In this document: piece by piece, positions 1-8,491 of the stretch
Layout: every line of letters begins with the position of its first letter
Position numbering within the stretch: the stretch's first letter is position 1
From: Mesorhizobium sp. STM 4661
GTDB taxonomy: Bacteria > Pseudomonadota > Alphaproteobacteria > Rhizobiales > Rhizobiaceae
Length of the DNA stretch: 41,299 nt
Reading direction: 5' to 3'
NCBI RefSeq assembly: GCF_000359125.1
Contig: NZ_CAAF010000044.1
Span: 1 to 41,299, forward strand
Program-made: the position numbers and the translations under genes
Notes under the pieces: generated by a model
What the model was told of the DNA's origin: nothing
Database searches by the model: none
The model's input: the letters and a program-made list of their open reading frames with translations, nothing else

Positions 1-74
1 TGGAATGACCTCGCGTTTCACACTTCTCGCTGGACAGTGCTATCAACTTGCAAGACTGTCGAAAGGAATGAAAA

Positions 75-581
75 ATGGACGTGACCGCACTCAAGGCCGT
101 GCAGGCGCCGCTGAAGGAGGCCTATCGAGGCGATGCGTCGCGCGCGCTGATCACGCTGAGGGCCAAGGGCTCGATCGACGACGACTCGATCGCTTGCAAG
201 GTCGAGACGGGCAGGGCGCTTGCCGTTGCCGGCCTGCATCCTGCAACCGGCGGTTCCGGGCTCGAACTCTGCTCGGGCGACATGCTGTTGCAGGCGCTGG
301 TCGCCTGCGCCGGCGTGACGTTGAAGGCGGTTGCGACGGCGCTGGAATTCAGGCTCGGCGCCGCCACGGTGGAAGCCGAAGGCGATCTCGATTTTCGCGG
401 CACGCTTGGCGTGGCAAAAGATGCGCCGATCGGCTTCCGCGCCATCCGGCTGAATTTCGGCCTCGACACCGACGAGCCGCAGGAGCGCATCGATGCGCTG
501 CTGAAGCTGACCGAACGCTACTGCGTGGTGCTCCAGACTATCAACCAGAAGCCTGAATTGACGGTAAGCGCACAGCGCTGA
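75..581 (+). CDS. OsmC family protein (thiol peroxidase-like)
   Basis: This 168-residue protein fits the OsmC/Ohr fold, whose members reduce organic hydroperoxides in the cytoplasm with two reactive cysteines. Cys78, in the context LVACAG at the start of the central helix, and Cys150, in RYCVVLQ, occupy the expected positions. The C-terminal stretch around ERYCVVLQTI is typical of the family. The ATG at 75 is preceded by AAAGGA about 7 bases upstream, which decides the start. It stands alone, with a palindromic repeat pair directly downstream. Whether it detoxifies peroxides in vivo or belongs to a less defined OsmC subgroup cannot be told from the sequence. Confidence 0.85.
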   Translation: MDVTALKAVQAPLKEAYRGDASRALITLRAKGSIDDDSIACKVETGRALAVAGLHPATGGSGLELCSGDMLLQALVACAGVTLKAVATALEFRLGAATVEAEGDLDFRGTLGVAKDAPIGFRAIRLNFGLDTDEPQERIDALLKLTERYCVVLQTINQKPELTVSAQR

Positions 582-590
582 CGCTGCTAT

Positions 591-768
591 TCTCCCCCCT
601 TGCGGGGGAGATGCCTGGCAAGGCAGAGGGGGGTGCTGTCCCTCGGCCTGCCAGTCGATCATATCCGCGTCATCGGCCGTTTTGTGGTTGGCGCAGGACA
701 ATGTGAAGGTTGGCGATCCTTCCCACCCCCTCTGTCCTGCCGGACATCTCCCCCGCAAGGGGGGAGAT
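591..768. repeat. Inverted pair of rhizobial palindromic repeats (family A)
   Basis: One unit at 591-640 runs from TCTCCCCCCTTGCGGGGGAG through a GGCAAGGCAGAGGGGGG tail. A second at 725-768 is the same unit in reverse orientation (CCCCCTCTGTCCTGCC followed by the CTCCCCC palindrome). Each unit holds its own GC-rich hairpin, and the two can pair with each other across about 85 bases. Copies recur at 2727-2810, 6601-6760 and 41124-41299, always between genes. They resemble the short intergenic mosaic elements known from rhizobia; the exact family name is not assigned here. Confidence 0.8.
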
Positions 769-825
769 TGGCTCTCATTCCAGCCTTCGCCGATCACGAA
801 GGAGAAGAAGGCGAGCCGAAATTGC

Positions 826-1047
826 CTACTGTGCCGATGGTTCCTCGGCGTCGCCTTCATCGGTAAAGGGCGAAGCGCTCGGCACGCACTGCACCGACCA
901 GCCGGTCGGTGTCGGCTGCTTCTGGTATTCGGTGACGGCGTTGGTGCACTGTTCGCGGGTGTCGAAGGTGCTGGGCAGCACGACCATCCCGCCCTGAGGA
1001 CCGGCAATCACCAGATACCAGACCAACGCTACGCTCGAAGCCGCCAT
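826..1047 (-). CDS. Small conserved-looking hypothetical protein
   Basis: A 73-residue protein that I do not recognise as a named family. Its first 20 residues are hydrophobic (ASSVALVWYLVIAGPQGG), which could be a membrane anchor or signal sequence. Two cysteines, in the EQCTNAV and VQCVPSA contexts, could pair if it is exported. The ATG at 1047 has GAGGAA about 7 bases upstream, a good ribosome-binding site for so small a frame. It lies on the same strand as the lectin-like gene, 174 bases downstream of it, with a hairpin between them. Confidence 0.6.
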   Translation of the reverse strand: MAASSVALVWYLVIAGPQGGMVVLPSTFDTREQCTNAVTEYQKQPTPTGWSVQCVPSASPFTDEGDAEEPSAQ

Positions 1048-1167
1048 GGGAATTTCCTCGCTGTGATTGTTGTGGGAGTTGCGGTGATCCTATCAACTCC
1101 GCACGACAGACGAAAGCACGGCAGGGGCGCGGATGGTGCGCCACGGCATCACAGCCGCGTGATAGCT

Positions 1168-1194
1168 GATCCTTTCCGATTTCCGGAAAGGATC
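1168..1194 (-). terminator. Hairpin downstream of the lectin-like gene
   Basis: Perfect 10-bp stem (GATCCTTTCC / GGAAAGGATC) with a 7-base loop, starting 27 bases past the stop of the gene at 1222-1851. There is no U-run after it, so it is a terminator or transcript-end stabiliser by position only. Confidence 0.45.
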
Positions 1195-1221
1195 ATGCGC
1201 TAAGCGTTTGCGGATAACGGC

Positions 1222-1851
1222 TCAGTTCGTTGCAAAGCAGTAGAACAGGCCGTCGCCGCCGGTGCCCCTCAGTGCCTCCTGGTTGCAGCCGCCGCGTGAA
1301 GCGTGCGAGGAATTCCACGATTTGGCGGCAGCCGAATCGTCGAGGCCGGTGCGGTCATGATGTCCCATCATCGCCGCGCCTTCGGCGCCGCTCATAGTCC
1401 AGTCGCCGCAGGTCTGGTCGGCGATCTTCGTGCCATCGGGCTTGGAGCCGGTCAGTATGTCGTGCCGGTTGGGCTTGTCGCCGCGGCCGTTGACGACTTC
1501 GCCCTTTTCGTCGAGCGCTGTCTGCTTGGTGATGGCATTGGCGTCGCTGTGCAGCGAAGCGACGTCGTCGGCGATCTTGACGCCCTTGGCGTCGAACCAT
1601 GGCCCCTTGCCGATGCGGTCGCGTGCATCGGTATCGCTGGTCGAGAGATAGGCAGCCCAGGTCTTGCCGGTGATGCCGGCGGCTTCGGCCAGCGAGGCGC
1701 AATGCGCGTCCGCACCCTTCAGCCCACCGAGATCGGCGCCCTTGCCGGATCCCACGCTGGTGACGAAGAAACTCATCGTCGCATCCTGTGACGAGGCGAC
1801 GCCGGCGGCTGCAAGCAAGGTGGCGGCGGTAACGAGAAGCAGTCTGCGCAT
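1222..1851 (-). CDS. Secreted lectin-like (endostatin-like fold) protein
   Basis: A 209-residue exported protein. Residues 1-21 form a classic signal peptide (MRRLLL, then an alanine/leucine core, cleavage near ASS-QD). The mature part carries GADLGGLKGADAHC, WAAYLSTS, NRHDILTGS, CGDWT, SWNSSH and FYCF motifs. I associate these with bacterial proteins of the C-type-lectin/endostatin-like fold, often annotated simply as lectin. Four cysteines (51, 148, 189, 205) suggest two disulfides in the periplasm. The ATG at 1851 follows AGGA with good spacing. No binding partner or substrate can be inferred. A perfect 19-base palindrome sits just upstream. Confidence 0.7.
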   Translation of the reverse strand: MRRLLLVTAATLLAAAGVASSQDATMSFFVTSVGSGKGADLGGLKGADAHCASLAEAAGITGKTWAAYLSTSDTDARDRIGKGPWFDAKGVKIADDVASLHSDANAITKQTALDEKGEVVNGRGDKPNRHDILTGSKPDGTKIADQTCGDWTMSGAEGAAMMGHHDRTGLDDSAAAKSWNSSHASRGGCNQEALRGTGGDGLFYCFATN

Positions 1852-1865
1852 GGTGGTCCTCCGGT

Positions 1866-1884
1866 TTCGAATGTTACATTCGAA
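1866..1884 (-). promoter_or_regulatory. 19-bp palindrome upstream of the lectin-like gene
   Basis: TTCGAATG-TTA-CATTCGAA is a perfect inverted repeat with 8-bp arms and a 3-base centre, ending 15 bases before the start codon at 1851. It may be an operator or a 5' UTR hairpin. It lacks the U-run needed for termination of the upstream SDR gene. Confidence 0.45.
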
Positions 1885-1927
1885 GAACGTAGCCGGAGGC
1901 CTATTTCATCCCTCCTGGACTCAGGTT

Positions 1928-2674
1928 TTATTCCGGCTGCCGGTAGGCGACAAAGCGGTTGTGCTTGGCCTGGAAGATCAGCCCGGTTTCCTTCAGGTCC
2001 GGGCTGGCCAGCGGCACGATGCGCTTGGCGATCTCTGAGGGGTGCGGCAGCGTTTCCGGATCCTCGCCGGGCACCGCCTGCGCGCGCATGGCGGTGCGGG
2101 TGGCGCCGGGGTCGGCGGCGTTGACGCGTAGCGGCAGGTTTTCCGCCTCATGCGCCCAGGAGCGCATCATCGCTTCGACCGCCGCCTTCGAGGCCGCGTA
2201 GGGTGCCCAGAAGGCGCGCGCCGAATGCGCGGCGTTCGACGACAGGATGATGGCGCGGCCGGCGTCGGAAAGCCTCAGCAGCGGGTCGACCGAGCGGATC
2301 AGCCGCCAGGTCGAGGTGACGTTGATGGTCATCACCTTCTCGAAGGTCTTGGCCTCGACATGGCCGATCGGCGAGATGACGCCGAGCACGGCGGCGTTGG
2401 CGACGAGGATGTCGAGCTTGCCCCAGCGCTCATGGATGGCGCCGCCCAGCCGGTCGATTCCTGCCATGTCGGCAAGATCGAGCGGCACCAGTGTCGCTTG
2501 TCCGCCAGCCGCCTTGATCTGGTCGTCGAGTTCCTCCAGCCCGCCGACAGTGCGGGCGACCGCAATCACATGCGCACCGGCGGCGGCCAACTCCTTGGCG
2601 ATGAAATAACCGATGCCGCGCGAGGCGCCGGTGACGACCGCAACGCGGCCGGAGAGGTCGAGGTCAGGGGTCAC
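1928..2674 (-). CDS. Short-chain dehydrogenase/reductase (SDR)
   Basis: A 248-residue classical SDR. The NAD(P)-binding glycine motif TGASRGIG is at 15-22, the structural NAA motif near 93-95, and the catalytic Ser145/146, Tyr159 and Lys163 lie in LSSNAAHSARAFWAPYAASK. SDRs oxidise or reduce alcohol/keto groups; the substrate is not readable here. The start is a GTG at 2674, with GGAG 7 bases upstream. It follows purF on the same strand after 154 bases, and purF-SDR adjacency is common in Rhizobiales. The intervening folded repeat may reduce cotranscription. Confidence 0.85.
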   Translation of the reverse strand: MTPDLDLSGRVAVVTGASRGIGYFIAKELAAAGAHVIAVARTVGGLEELDDQIKAAGGQATLVPLDLADMAGIDRLGGAIHERWGKLDILVANAAVLGVISPIGHVEAKTFEKVMTINVTSTWRLIRSVDPLLRLSDAGRAIILSSNAAHSARAFWAPYAASKAAVEAMMRSWAHEAENLPLRVNAADPGATRTAMRAQAVPGEDPETLPHPSEIAKRIVPLASPDLKETGLIFQAKHNRFVAYRQPE

Positions 2675-2726
2675 CGGGCAACTCCAAAGGTTAGTGCTCT
2701 ATGGCGGACTTGGCTCTGCCTCTTCA

Positions 2727-2810
2727 ATTGGCGAAAGCGAAGATGAGGGTGCAATCTCCCCCCTTGCGCCCCTTGCGGGGGAGATCGGATATTCCGCCGG
2801 TTTCGCCAAT
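2727..2810. repeat. Single folded family A repeat between purF and SDR
   Basis: Outer arms ATTGGCGAAA (2727-2736) and TTTCGCCAAT (2801-2810) are perfect inverted repeats. They enclose the CTCCCCCC...GGGGGAG palindrome, in which the CCCCTTGCG segment is partly duplicated. This is a solo copy of the element seen as pairs elsewhere. Confidence 0.7.
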
Positions 2811-2828
2811 CACAGTTGCGACAGGACC

Positions 2829-4310
2829 CTAAGCCCCGCTCGCTGCCAGCAGCGACAGCGTGCGCACATTGTCGGAGCCTTCGAAGTCGGCAAGCCGCGT
2901 CGGGTATTGCCCCGTAAAACAGGCGTCGCAGAATTGCGGCTGTTCATTGTCGCGCCCGGCTTCGCCGACAGCGCGGTAGAGCCCGTCGATACTGAGGAAG
3001 CCGAGCGAATCGACGCGGATGAAATCGGCCATCTCCTCCACCGACATGCGCGACGCGAGCAGCTTCGATTTCTCCGGCGTGTCGACGCCATAGAAGCAGG
3101 AGGCGCGCGTCGGCGGCGAGGCGATGCGCATATGCACTTCCTTGGCGCCGGCGTCGCGCACCATCTGCACGATCTTCTGGCTGGTGGTGCCGCGCACGAT
3201 CGAGTCGTCGACCAGCACCACGCGCTTGCCCTCTATCATGCGGCGGTTGGCGTTGTGCTTGAGCTTGACGCCCATGTGGCGGATGGAATCGCCGGGCTGG
3301 ATGAAGGTGCGGCCGACATAGTGGTTGCGGATGATGCCGAGCTCGAACGGAATGCCCGCCGCCTGGGAGAAGCCGATTGCCGCCGGCGTGCCCGAATCCG
3401 GCACCGGCACGACGATGTCGGCCTCCACGGGGCTTTCGAGCGCCAGCTCGGCGCCGATGCGCTTGCGCACTTCGTAGACATTGCGGCCTTCGACCGAGGA
3501 ATCGGGACGCGCGAAATAGACATATTCGAAGATGCAGAAGCGGGTCTTCTGCGGCTCGAAGGGGAACAGGCTCTCAATGCCCTTGGCGGTGACGACGACC
3601 ATCTCGCCCGGTTTCAGGTCGCGCACGAAACGCGCGCCGATGATGTCGAGCGCGCAGGTTTCGGAAGCCAGGATCCAGGCGCCGTCGAGATCGCCCAGCA
3701 CCAGCGGGCGGATGCCGAGCGGATCGCGGCAGCCGATCATCTTCTTGGCCGTCATCGCCACCAGCGAGAAGGCGCCTTCGACCTGGCGCACCGCGTCGAT
3801 GAAGCGCGAATTCAGGTCGCGCTCCTTGCTGGTGGCGACCAGATGCAGAAGCGTCTCGGTGTCGGAGGTCGACGAAAAGATCGCGCCCTGTTTCTGCAGC
3901 GCCCGCTGCACGGTCATGGCGTTGGTGAGGTTGCCATTGTGGGCGACGGCGAAACCGCCATCGGCGAGTTCGGCGAAAAATGGCTGGATGTTGCGCAGGC
4001 CGGCGCCGCCGGTGGTGGCATAGCGCGTGTGGCCGATGGCCCGGTTGCCTTGCAGGCTGTCGATGACATGCTGCTTGGTGAAAGTGTCGCCGATCAGGCC
4101 GACATGGCGTTCGACATGGAACTGGGTGCCGTCATAGGAGACGATGCCGGCCGCTTCCTGGCCACGATGCTGCAAAGCGTGCAGACCGAGTGTGACGATG
4201 GCCGCGGCGTCCTGCCGGCCAAAAATGCCGAACACCCCGCATTCGTCATGGAAATGGTCGTCGGCTTCGGCGGAAAGCACGTCGTCTGCGTCTGCCTTCG
4301 AAACTGCCAT
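2829..4310 (-). CDS. purF: Amidophosphoribosyltransferase
   Basis: PurF makes 5-phosphoribosylamine from PRPP and glutamine, the committed step of purine synthesis. The N-terminal glutaminase nucleophile is Cys24 (DE-CGVFGIFG), exposed after removal of a short propeptide. The PRPP loop is VVLVDDSIVRGTT. Cysteines in RFCIFEY, RASCFYG and FCDACF match the [4Fe-4S]-containing, propeptide-bearing PurF type. The frame can be read from a TTG at 4319, but the ATG at 4310 has GGAG 10 bases upstream, whereas the TTG lies too close to it; I therefore choose 4310 (493 residues). It sits downstream of radA and cvpA on the same strand. Confidence 0.97.
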   Translation of the reverse strand: MAVSKADADDVLSAEADDHFHDECGVFGIFGRQDAAAIVTLGLHALQHRGQEAAGIVSYDGTQFHVERHVGLIGDTFTKQHVIDSLQGNRAIGHTRYATTGGAGLRNIQPFFAELADGGFAVAHNGNLTNAMTVQRALQKQGAIFSSTSDTETLLHLVATSKERDLNSRFIDAVRQVEGAFSLVAMTAKKMIGCRDPLGIRPLVLGDLDGAWILASETCALDIIGARFVRDLKPGEMVVVTAKGIESLFPFEPQKTRFCIFEYVYFARPDSSVEGRNVYEVRKRIGAELALESPVEADIVVPVPDSGTPAAIGFSQAAGIPFELGIIRNHYVGRTFIQPGDSIRHMGVKLKHNANRRMIEGKRVVLVDDSIVRGTTSQKIVQMVRDAGAKEVHMRIASPPTRASCFYGVDTPEKSKLLASRMSVEEMADFIRVDSLGFLSIDGLYRAVGEAGRDNEQPQFCDACFTGQYPTRLADFEGSDNVRTLSLLAASGA

Positions 4311-4430
4311 CGGGCTCAAGCTCCGCTAAAAACGCCATATAGGGCGATCACGCGTCGAAAGCAACGCACGCCGTGCGGCATTCACATCATCGTTGGTCCC
4401 GTCGCGCCGCGGATCGTGGGCTGTCCGGCC

Positions 4431-5090
4431 TCAGTTTGCCGGCGCCGGAGTGGCGGGCGGGTTGGCTGGCGCGTTGTCGGCCGGCGCGTCGGTTTCGCTG
4501 TCGTCGGGCGCCGGGGCGTCAGCCGCCGGTGCGTCGGGAGCCGCCGGCGTCTCGGCGCCGGCCTCGGGGGCGGCCGGCTGATTCGGATTGAGCCTCTTGA
4601 GGATGGTGTTTTCCGGATCCTCGGGCAGCAGGCTTTCGAGCTTGGCGCCGATCGATTCGAGCAGCGGCCGCGATTTGGCGTTGGCGACCCAGCCTGGAGC
4701 CTTAGTGCCGGCCAGCCAGTTGAAGAACAGCAAGGCCACGGCAACGACCAGGATGCCGCGCGCCGCGCCATAGAGGAAGCCCAGCGTGCGGTCGAGCGCA
4801 CCGATCCTGGAATCGATGATCCAGTCCGCGAGCTTCATGGTGATGACGGAAACCACGATCAGCGCGACGACGAAGACGATGCCGGCGGACGCCGCCATGG
4901 CGATCTTCTCATTCTCGATATAGGGCTGAACGTAAGGCAGGACCGGCTTGTAGAGGAAGAACGCCGCGGCCGCCGCTGCTATCCAGGCGATGATGGACAG
5001 GATCTCGCGTGAAAAGCCGCGGACCATGGCGAGCATCGCCGAGACCAGGGTGAAGCCGACGAGAATTCCGTCAAGCAGCGTAATCGGCAT
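4431..5090 (-). CDS. cvpA: CvpA family membrane protein
   Basis: A 219-residue inner-membrane protein with about four hydrophobic segments in the first 130 residues. It shows the CvpA signature DGILVGFTLVSAMLAMVRGFSREILS, described here only in part. CvpA proteins were named for colicin V production and are tied to envelope homeostasis; the molecular role is unsettled. The last 60 residues are an Ala/Pro/Asp-rich disordered tail, probably outside the conserved domain. It lies 48 bases after radA and 120 bases before purF, the usual alphaproteobacterial order. Confidence 0.9.
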   Translation of the reverse strand: MPITLLDGILVGFTLVSAMLAMVRGFSREILSIIAWIAAAAAAFFLYKPVLPYVQPYIENEKIAMAASAGIVFVVALIVVSVITMKLADWIIDSRIGALDRTLGFLYGAARGILVVAVALLFFNWLAGTKAPGWVANAKSRPLLESIGAKLESLLPEDPENTILKRLNPNQPAAPEAGAETPAAPDAPAADAPAPDDSETDAPADNAPANPPATPAPAN

Positions 5091-5138
5091 GTCTTTTGCC
5101 CCACTCCGATCTCTTTTTCACGACTCGGGCGAGCCGCG

Positions 5139-6557
5139 TCACTCTTGCTCGTCGGCGCGGCTGCGCCGTGAGCCGGCTATGCGCGCCACGAGGTCGGCAA
5201 GCTCGGTGGGCTGGAAAGCGCCGGCCCCTATCCCCCCGGCCCCATTGCCACCAACAAGTTCCTCGCTGCCCAAGGGCAGAACCGCGCTTCCAAAACCCAG
5301 CTTTTCGGCTTCCTTGAGGCGCTGCTGCGCGTGCGCAACCGGCCTCACGGCGCCCGAAAGGCTGATTTCGCCGAAATAGACGCAATCGGCCGGAAGGGCA
5401 AGACCGGTGAGCGAGGAAACCAACGCCGCCGCCACCGCAAGATCGGCAGCCGGCTCCGTGATGCGGTAGCCGCCGGCGACGTTGAGATAGACATCGTGCG
5501 TGCCGAAGCGGACCCCGCAATGGGCTTCGAGAACGGCGAGGATCATCGACAGCCGGGCGCCGTCCCAGCCGACGACGGCGCGGCGCGGCGTGCCCAGCGA
5601 CGACGGCGCCACCAGCGCCTGGATCTCGACCAGCACCGGACGCGTGCCTTCCATGCCGGCGAAAACCGCCGCACCCGGCGATTTTGCATGGCGTTCGCCG
5701 AGAAACAGCTCGGACGGATTGGCGACCTCGCGCAGGCCCTTGTCCGACATTTCGAAGACACCGATCTCGTCGGTCGGCCCGAACCGGTTCTTCACCGTGC
5801 GCAGGATGCGGTAGTGGTGGCCGCCTTCGCCCTCGAAATAGAGCACGGCGTCGACCATGTGCTCGACGACGCGCGGCCCGGCGATCTGGCCTTCCTTGGT
5901 GACGTGGCCGACGAGCACGATCGCCGCGCCTGTGGATTTCGCATAGCGGATCATCGCCTGGGCGGCGGCGCGCACCTGGGTGACGGTGCCGGGCGCCGAA
6001 TCGGCCATGTCGGTCCACAGGGTCTGGATCGAATCGAGGATCACCAGGTCCGGCCGCTTGCCGTCGGCGATGGTGGCCAGGATGTCCTCGACATTGGTCT
6101 CGGCCGCAAGCTCGACCGGCGTGTCGGCGACGCCGAGCCGCTGCGCCCGCAGCCTGATCTGGGCGACGGCCTCTTCGCCCGAGACATAGACGATGCGGTG
6201 GCCCTTTGCGGCGAGTGCCGCGGCCGCCTGGGTCAAAAGTGTCGACTTGCCGATCCCCGGATCACCGCCGACCAGCAGCGCTGAGCCCCGCACGAAACCG
6301 CCGCCGGTGGCGCGGTCGAGCTCGCCGATGCCGGAGACGATGCGCGGCGCATCCTCGATGTCGCCCGACAGGCTGGTCAGCACAACGGCGCGGCCCTTGC
6401 GGGCGTTGCGCGTGTTGGCCGGACCCGAGCCGATGCCGCCTGCCGTGCCTTCCTCGACCAGCGTATTCCACTCGCCGCAGGCATCGCATTTGCCGGCCCA
6501 GCGCTGGTGCACCGATCCGCAATTCTGGCAGATGAACTGGACGCGGGACTTGGCCAA
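5139..6557 (-). CDS. radA: DNA repair protein RadA
   Basis: RadA is a RecA-like helicase that drives branch migration during recombinational repair. This 472-residue protein has the N-terminal zinc finger (Cys10, Cys13, Cys24, Cys27), the Walker A motif GGDPGIGKST at 97-106, the RadA-specific KNRFG motif at 256-260 and a C-terminal Lon-protease-like domain. The start is TTG at 6557 rather than ATG, supported by GGAAGG seven bases upstream and by the conserved MAKSRVQFICQNCG beginning. It leads the group radA-cvpA-purF-SDR. Confidence 0.97.
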   Translation of the reverse strand: MAKSRVQFICQNCGSVHQRWAGKCDACGEWNTLVEEGTAGGIGSGPANTRNARKGRAVVLTSLSGDIEDAPRIVSGIGELDRATGGGFVRGSALLVGGDPGIGKSTLLTQAAAALAAKGHRIVYVSGEEAVAQIRLRAQRLGVADTPVELAAETNVEDILATIADGKRPDLVILDSIQTLWTDMADSAPGTVTQVRAAAQAMIRYAKSTGAAIVLVGHVTKEGQIAGPRVVEHMVDAVLYFEGEGGHHYRILRTVKNRFGPTDEIGVFEMSDKGLREVANPSELFLGERHAKSPGAAVFAGMEGTRPVLVEIQALVAPSSLGTPRRAVVGWDGARLSMILAVLEAHCGVRFGTHDVYLNVAGGYRITEPAADLAVAAALVSSLTGLALPADCVYFGEISLSGAVRPVAHAQQRLKEAEKLGFGSAVLPLGSEELVGGNGAGGIGAGAFQPTELADLVARIAGSRRSRADEQE

Positions 6558-6600
6558 ACTGCTACCTTCCCGCCAATTGGCGCGCGCCGTGATCCTTCGC

Positions 6601-6760
6601 GCCCCCCTCTGTCCTGCCGGACATCTCCCCCACGAGGGGGGAGATCGGATTGCGCGTCGGGCTTCGCCAATTTTCAGCGTTGCAGAAAAGAAGGCTGGCG
6701 TAGGTGACGGCCAATCTCCCCCCTTGTGGGGGAGATGTCCGGCAGGACAGAGGGGGGCGC
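6601..6760. repeat. Inverted pair of family A repeats between dnaB and radA
   Basis: A reverse-orientation copy (6601-6672, CCCCCCTCTGTCCTGCC, then the CTCCCCC palindrome, then GCTTCGCCAAT) faces a forward copy (about 6700-6760, GTGACGGCCAATCTCCC through GGCAGGACAGAGGGGGG). The arms are near-identical complements, so the whole segment can fold into one long hairpin downstream of dnaB. Confidence 0.8.
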
Positions 6761-6808
6761 CGTAGAGCGCTTCTGTCCCGCATCTCTGGTGCGACGTCGG
6801 ACAAGCGG

Positions 6809-8299
6809 CTACTCAAACCTCTCCGCGATATGATGCTCCTCGGCAAGGTCGGAGAAGCGGGTGAACTCGCCCTGGAAGGCGAGGCTGACCGAGCCGGTCG
6901 GCCCATGGCGCTGCTTGGCGACGATGACCTCGGCCTTGCCGCGCATCTCGTTCATCTCGTTTTCCCATTTGATATATTCGTCGGTGCCGGGCTTCGGCTC
7001 GCGGTTCTTCAGATAATATTCCTCGCGGAAGACGAACATCACCACGTCGGCGTCCTGCTCGATCGAGCCCGATTCGCGCAGATCCGAGAGCTGCGGGCGC
7101 TTGTCGTCGCGGCTTTCGACCTGACGCGACAACTGCGACAGCGCAATGATCGGCACGGCAAGCTCCTTGGCCAGCGCCTTCAGCCCGGTGGTGATCTCGG
7201 TGATTTCCTGCACGCGGTTCTGCGAGGATTTCGAGCTCGATCCCTGCATGAGCTGGATATAGTCGATGACGATGACGTCGAGGCCGCGCTGGCGCTTCAG
7301 GCGACGCGCGCGGGCCGACAACTGGGCAATGGAGATACCGCCGGTCTGGTCGATGAACAGCGGGATCTTCTGCATGGTCTGCGAGCAGGCGACCAGCTTC
7401 TCGAAATCCATTTCGGAAATCTCGCCGCGGCGGATCTTCGACGACGGGATTTCGGTCTGCTCGGAAATGATGCGGGTGGCGAGCTGTTCCGACGACATTT
7501 CGAGCGAGAAGAAGCCGACGACGCCGCCATTGGCCGCCTTGAACGAGCCGTCGGCCTGCTGCGCCGGCACATAGGCCTCGGCGATGTTGAAGGCCATGTT
7601 GGTGGCAAGCGAGGTCTTGCCCATGCCGGGCCGGCCGGCGATGATGATCAGGTCGGACGGCTGCAGGCCGCCCATGCGGCGATCGAGATCGCGCAAGCCC
7701 GTGGCGACGCCCGACAAATGCCCGTCGCGCATATAGGCGGCGTTGGCCATGTCGACGGCGGTCTTGACCGCGTCGGTGAAGCTCTCGAAGCCGCCATCGT
7801 AGCGGCCGGTCTCGGCCAGCTCGAACAGGCGCCGCTCGGCATCCTCGATCTGCTCGGATGGCGACATGTCGACCGGCGCGTCATAGGCGATGTTGACCAT
7901 GTCCTCGCCGACGGTGATCAGCGCGCGCCGCGTGGCGAGATCGTAGATGGCGCGGCCATAATCGGCGGCGTTGACGACGGTGACCGCCTCGACGGCCAGC
8001 CGCACGACATACTGTGCCACCGTCATGTCGCCGACCTTCTCGTCGGCCGGCAGGAACGTCTTCAGCGTGATCGGCGTCGCCACCTTGCCCATGCGGATGA
8101 GTTCAGCCGCGACCTCGAAGATCTTTCTGTGCAGCGGCTCGTAGAAATGGCCTGACTTGAGGAAGTCCGAGACGCGGTAGAAGGCATCGTTGTTGACGAG
8201 GATGGCGCCGAGCAGCGCCTGCTCGGCCTCGATATTGTTCGGTGCCTCGCGATAGAGCGGTTGCTCCGCGACGCCGAATTTTCGCGCTGCCTCAGCCAT
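6809..8299 (-). CDS. dnaB: Replicative DNA helicase DnaB
   Basis: DnaB unwinds DNA at the replication fork as a hexamer. The 496-residue protein has the N-terminal collar domain (AEQALLGAILVNNDAF near 25-40) and the RecA-type motor with Walker A GRPGMGKT at 222-229. The DYIQLMQG Walker B-like motif, the ALSQLSRQVE region and a C-terminal arginine-finger region follow. There is no intein. The 250 bases upstream contain no gene but hold a LexA-type site and a small inverted repeat. The protein is full length for the family. Confidence 0.98.
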   Translation of the reverse strand: MAEAARKFGVAEQPLYREAPNNIEAEQALLGAILVNNDAFYRVSDFLKSGHFYEPLHRKIFEVAAELIRMGKVATPITLKTFLPADEKVGDMTVAQYVVRLAVEAVTVVNAADYGRAIYDLATRRALITVGEDMVNIAYDAPVDMSPSEQIEDAERRLFELAETGRYDGGFESFTDAVKTAVDMANAAYMRDGHLSGVATGLRDLDRRMGGLQPSDLIIIAGRPGMGKTSLATNMAFNIAEAYVPAQQADGSFKAANGGVVGFFSLEMSSEQLATRIISEQTEIPSSKIRRGEISEMDFEKLVACSQTMQKIPLFIDQTGGISIAQLSARARRLKRQRGLDVIVIDYIQLMQGSSSKSSQNRVQEITEITTGLKALAKELAVPIIALSQLSRQVESRDDKRPQLSDLRESGSIEQDADVVMFVFREEYYLKNREPKPGTDEYIKWENEMNEMRGKAEVIVAKQRHGPTGSVSLAFQGEFTRFSDLAEEHHIAERFE

Positions 8300-8408
8300 G
8301 ATGTCCCCGATTTCGATCCCGGCTTTTCGATAACAGAACGAGAAAGAGCCGGTGCTGACTTATATACATCACTCGTGCTCAATCAGCGTTGATGCCCGCT
8401 GTTCACAG

Positions 8409-8424
8409 GGACGGCAAACCGTCC
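8409..8424. other. Small inverted repeat in the dnaB upstream region
   Basis: GGACGG-CAAA-CCGTCC is a perfect 6-bp stem flanked by two CACAGG repeats, lying between the Rsm22-like gene and dnaB. It may end the upstream transcript or be a protein site; no U-run follows on the minus strand. Confidence 0.3.
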
Positions 8425-8491
8425 ACAGGACAGAATTCCGGGGCTCTGATTCCAGTTGACTCGGCAAGGTCGCGATTCTACGCGATGCGTT

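Noticed and set aside
2613..5012. 799-codon plus-strand open frame opposite purF and cvpA
   Set aside because: It is antisense to two clearly recognised genes and has the Ala/Arg/Gly/Asp bias of a high-GC shadow frame.
8400..8430. TTCACAG and TCCACAG words near dnaB as possible DnaA boxes
   Set aside because: They differ from the TTATNCACA consensus at several positions and are only two; no origin features are nearby.
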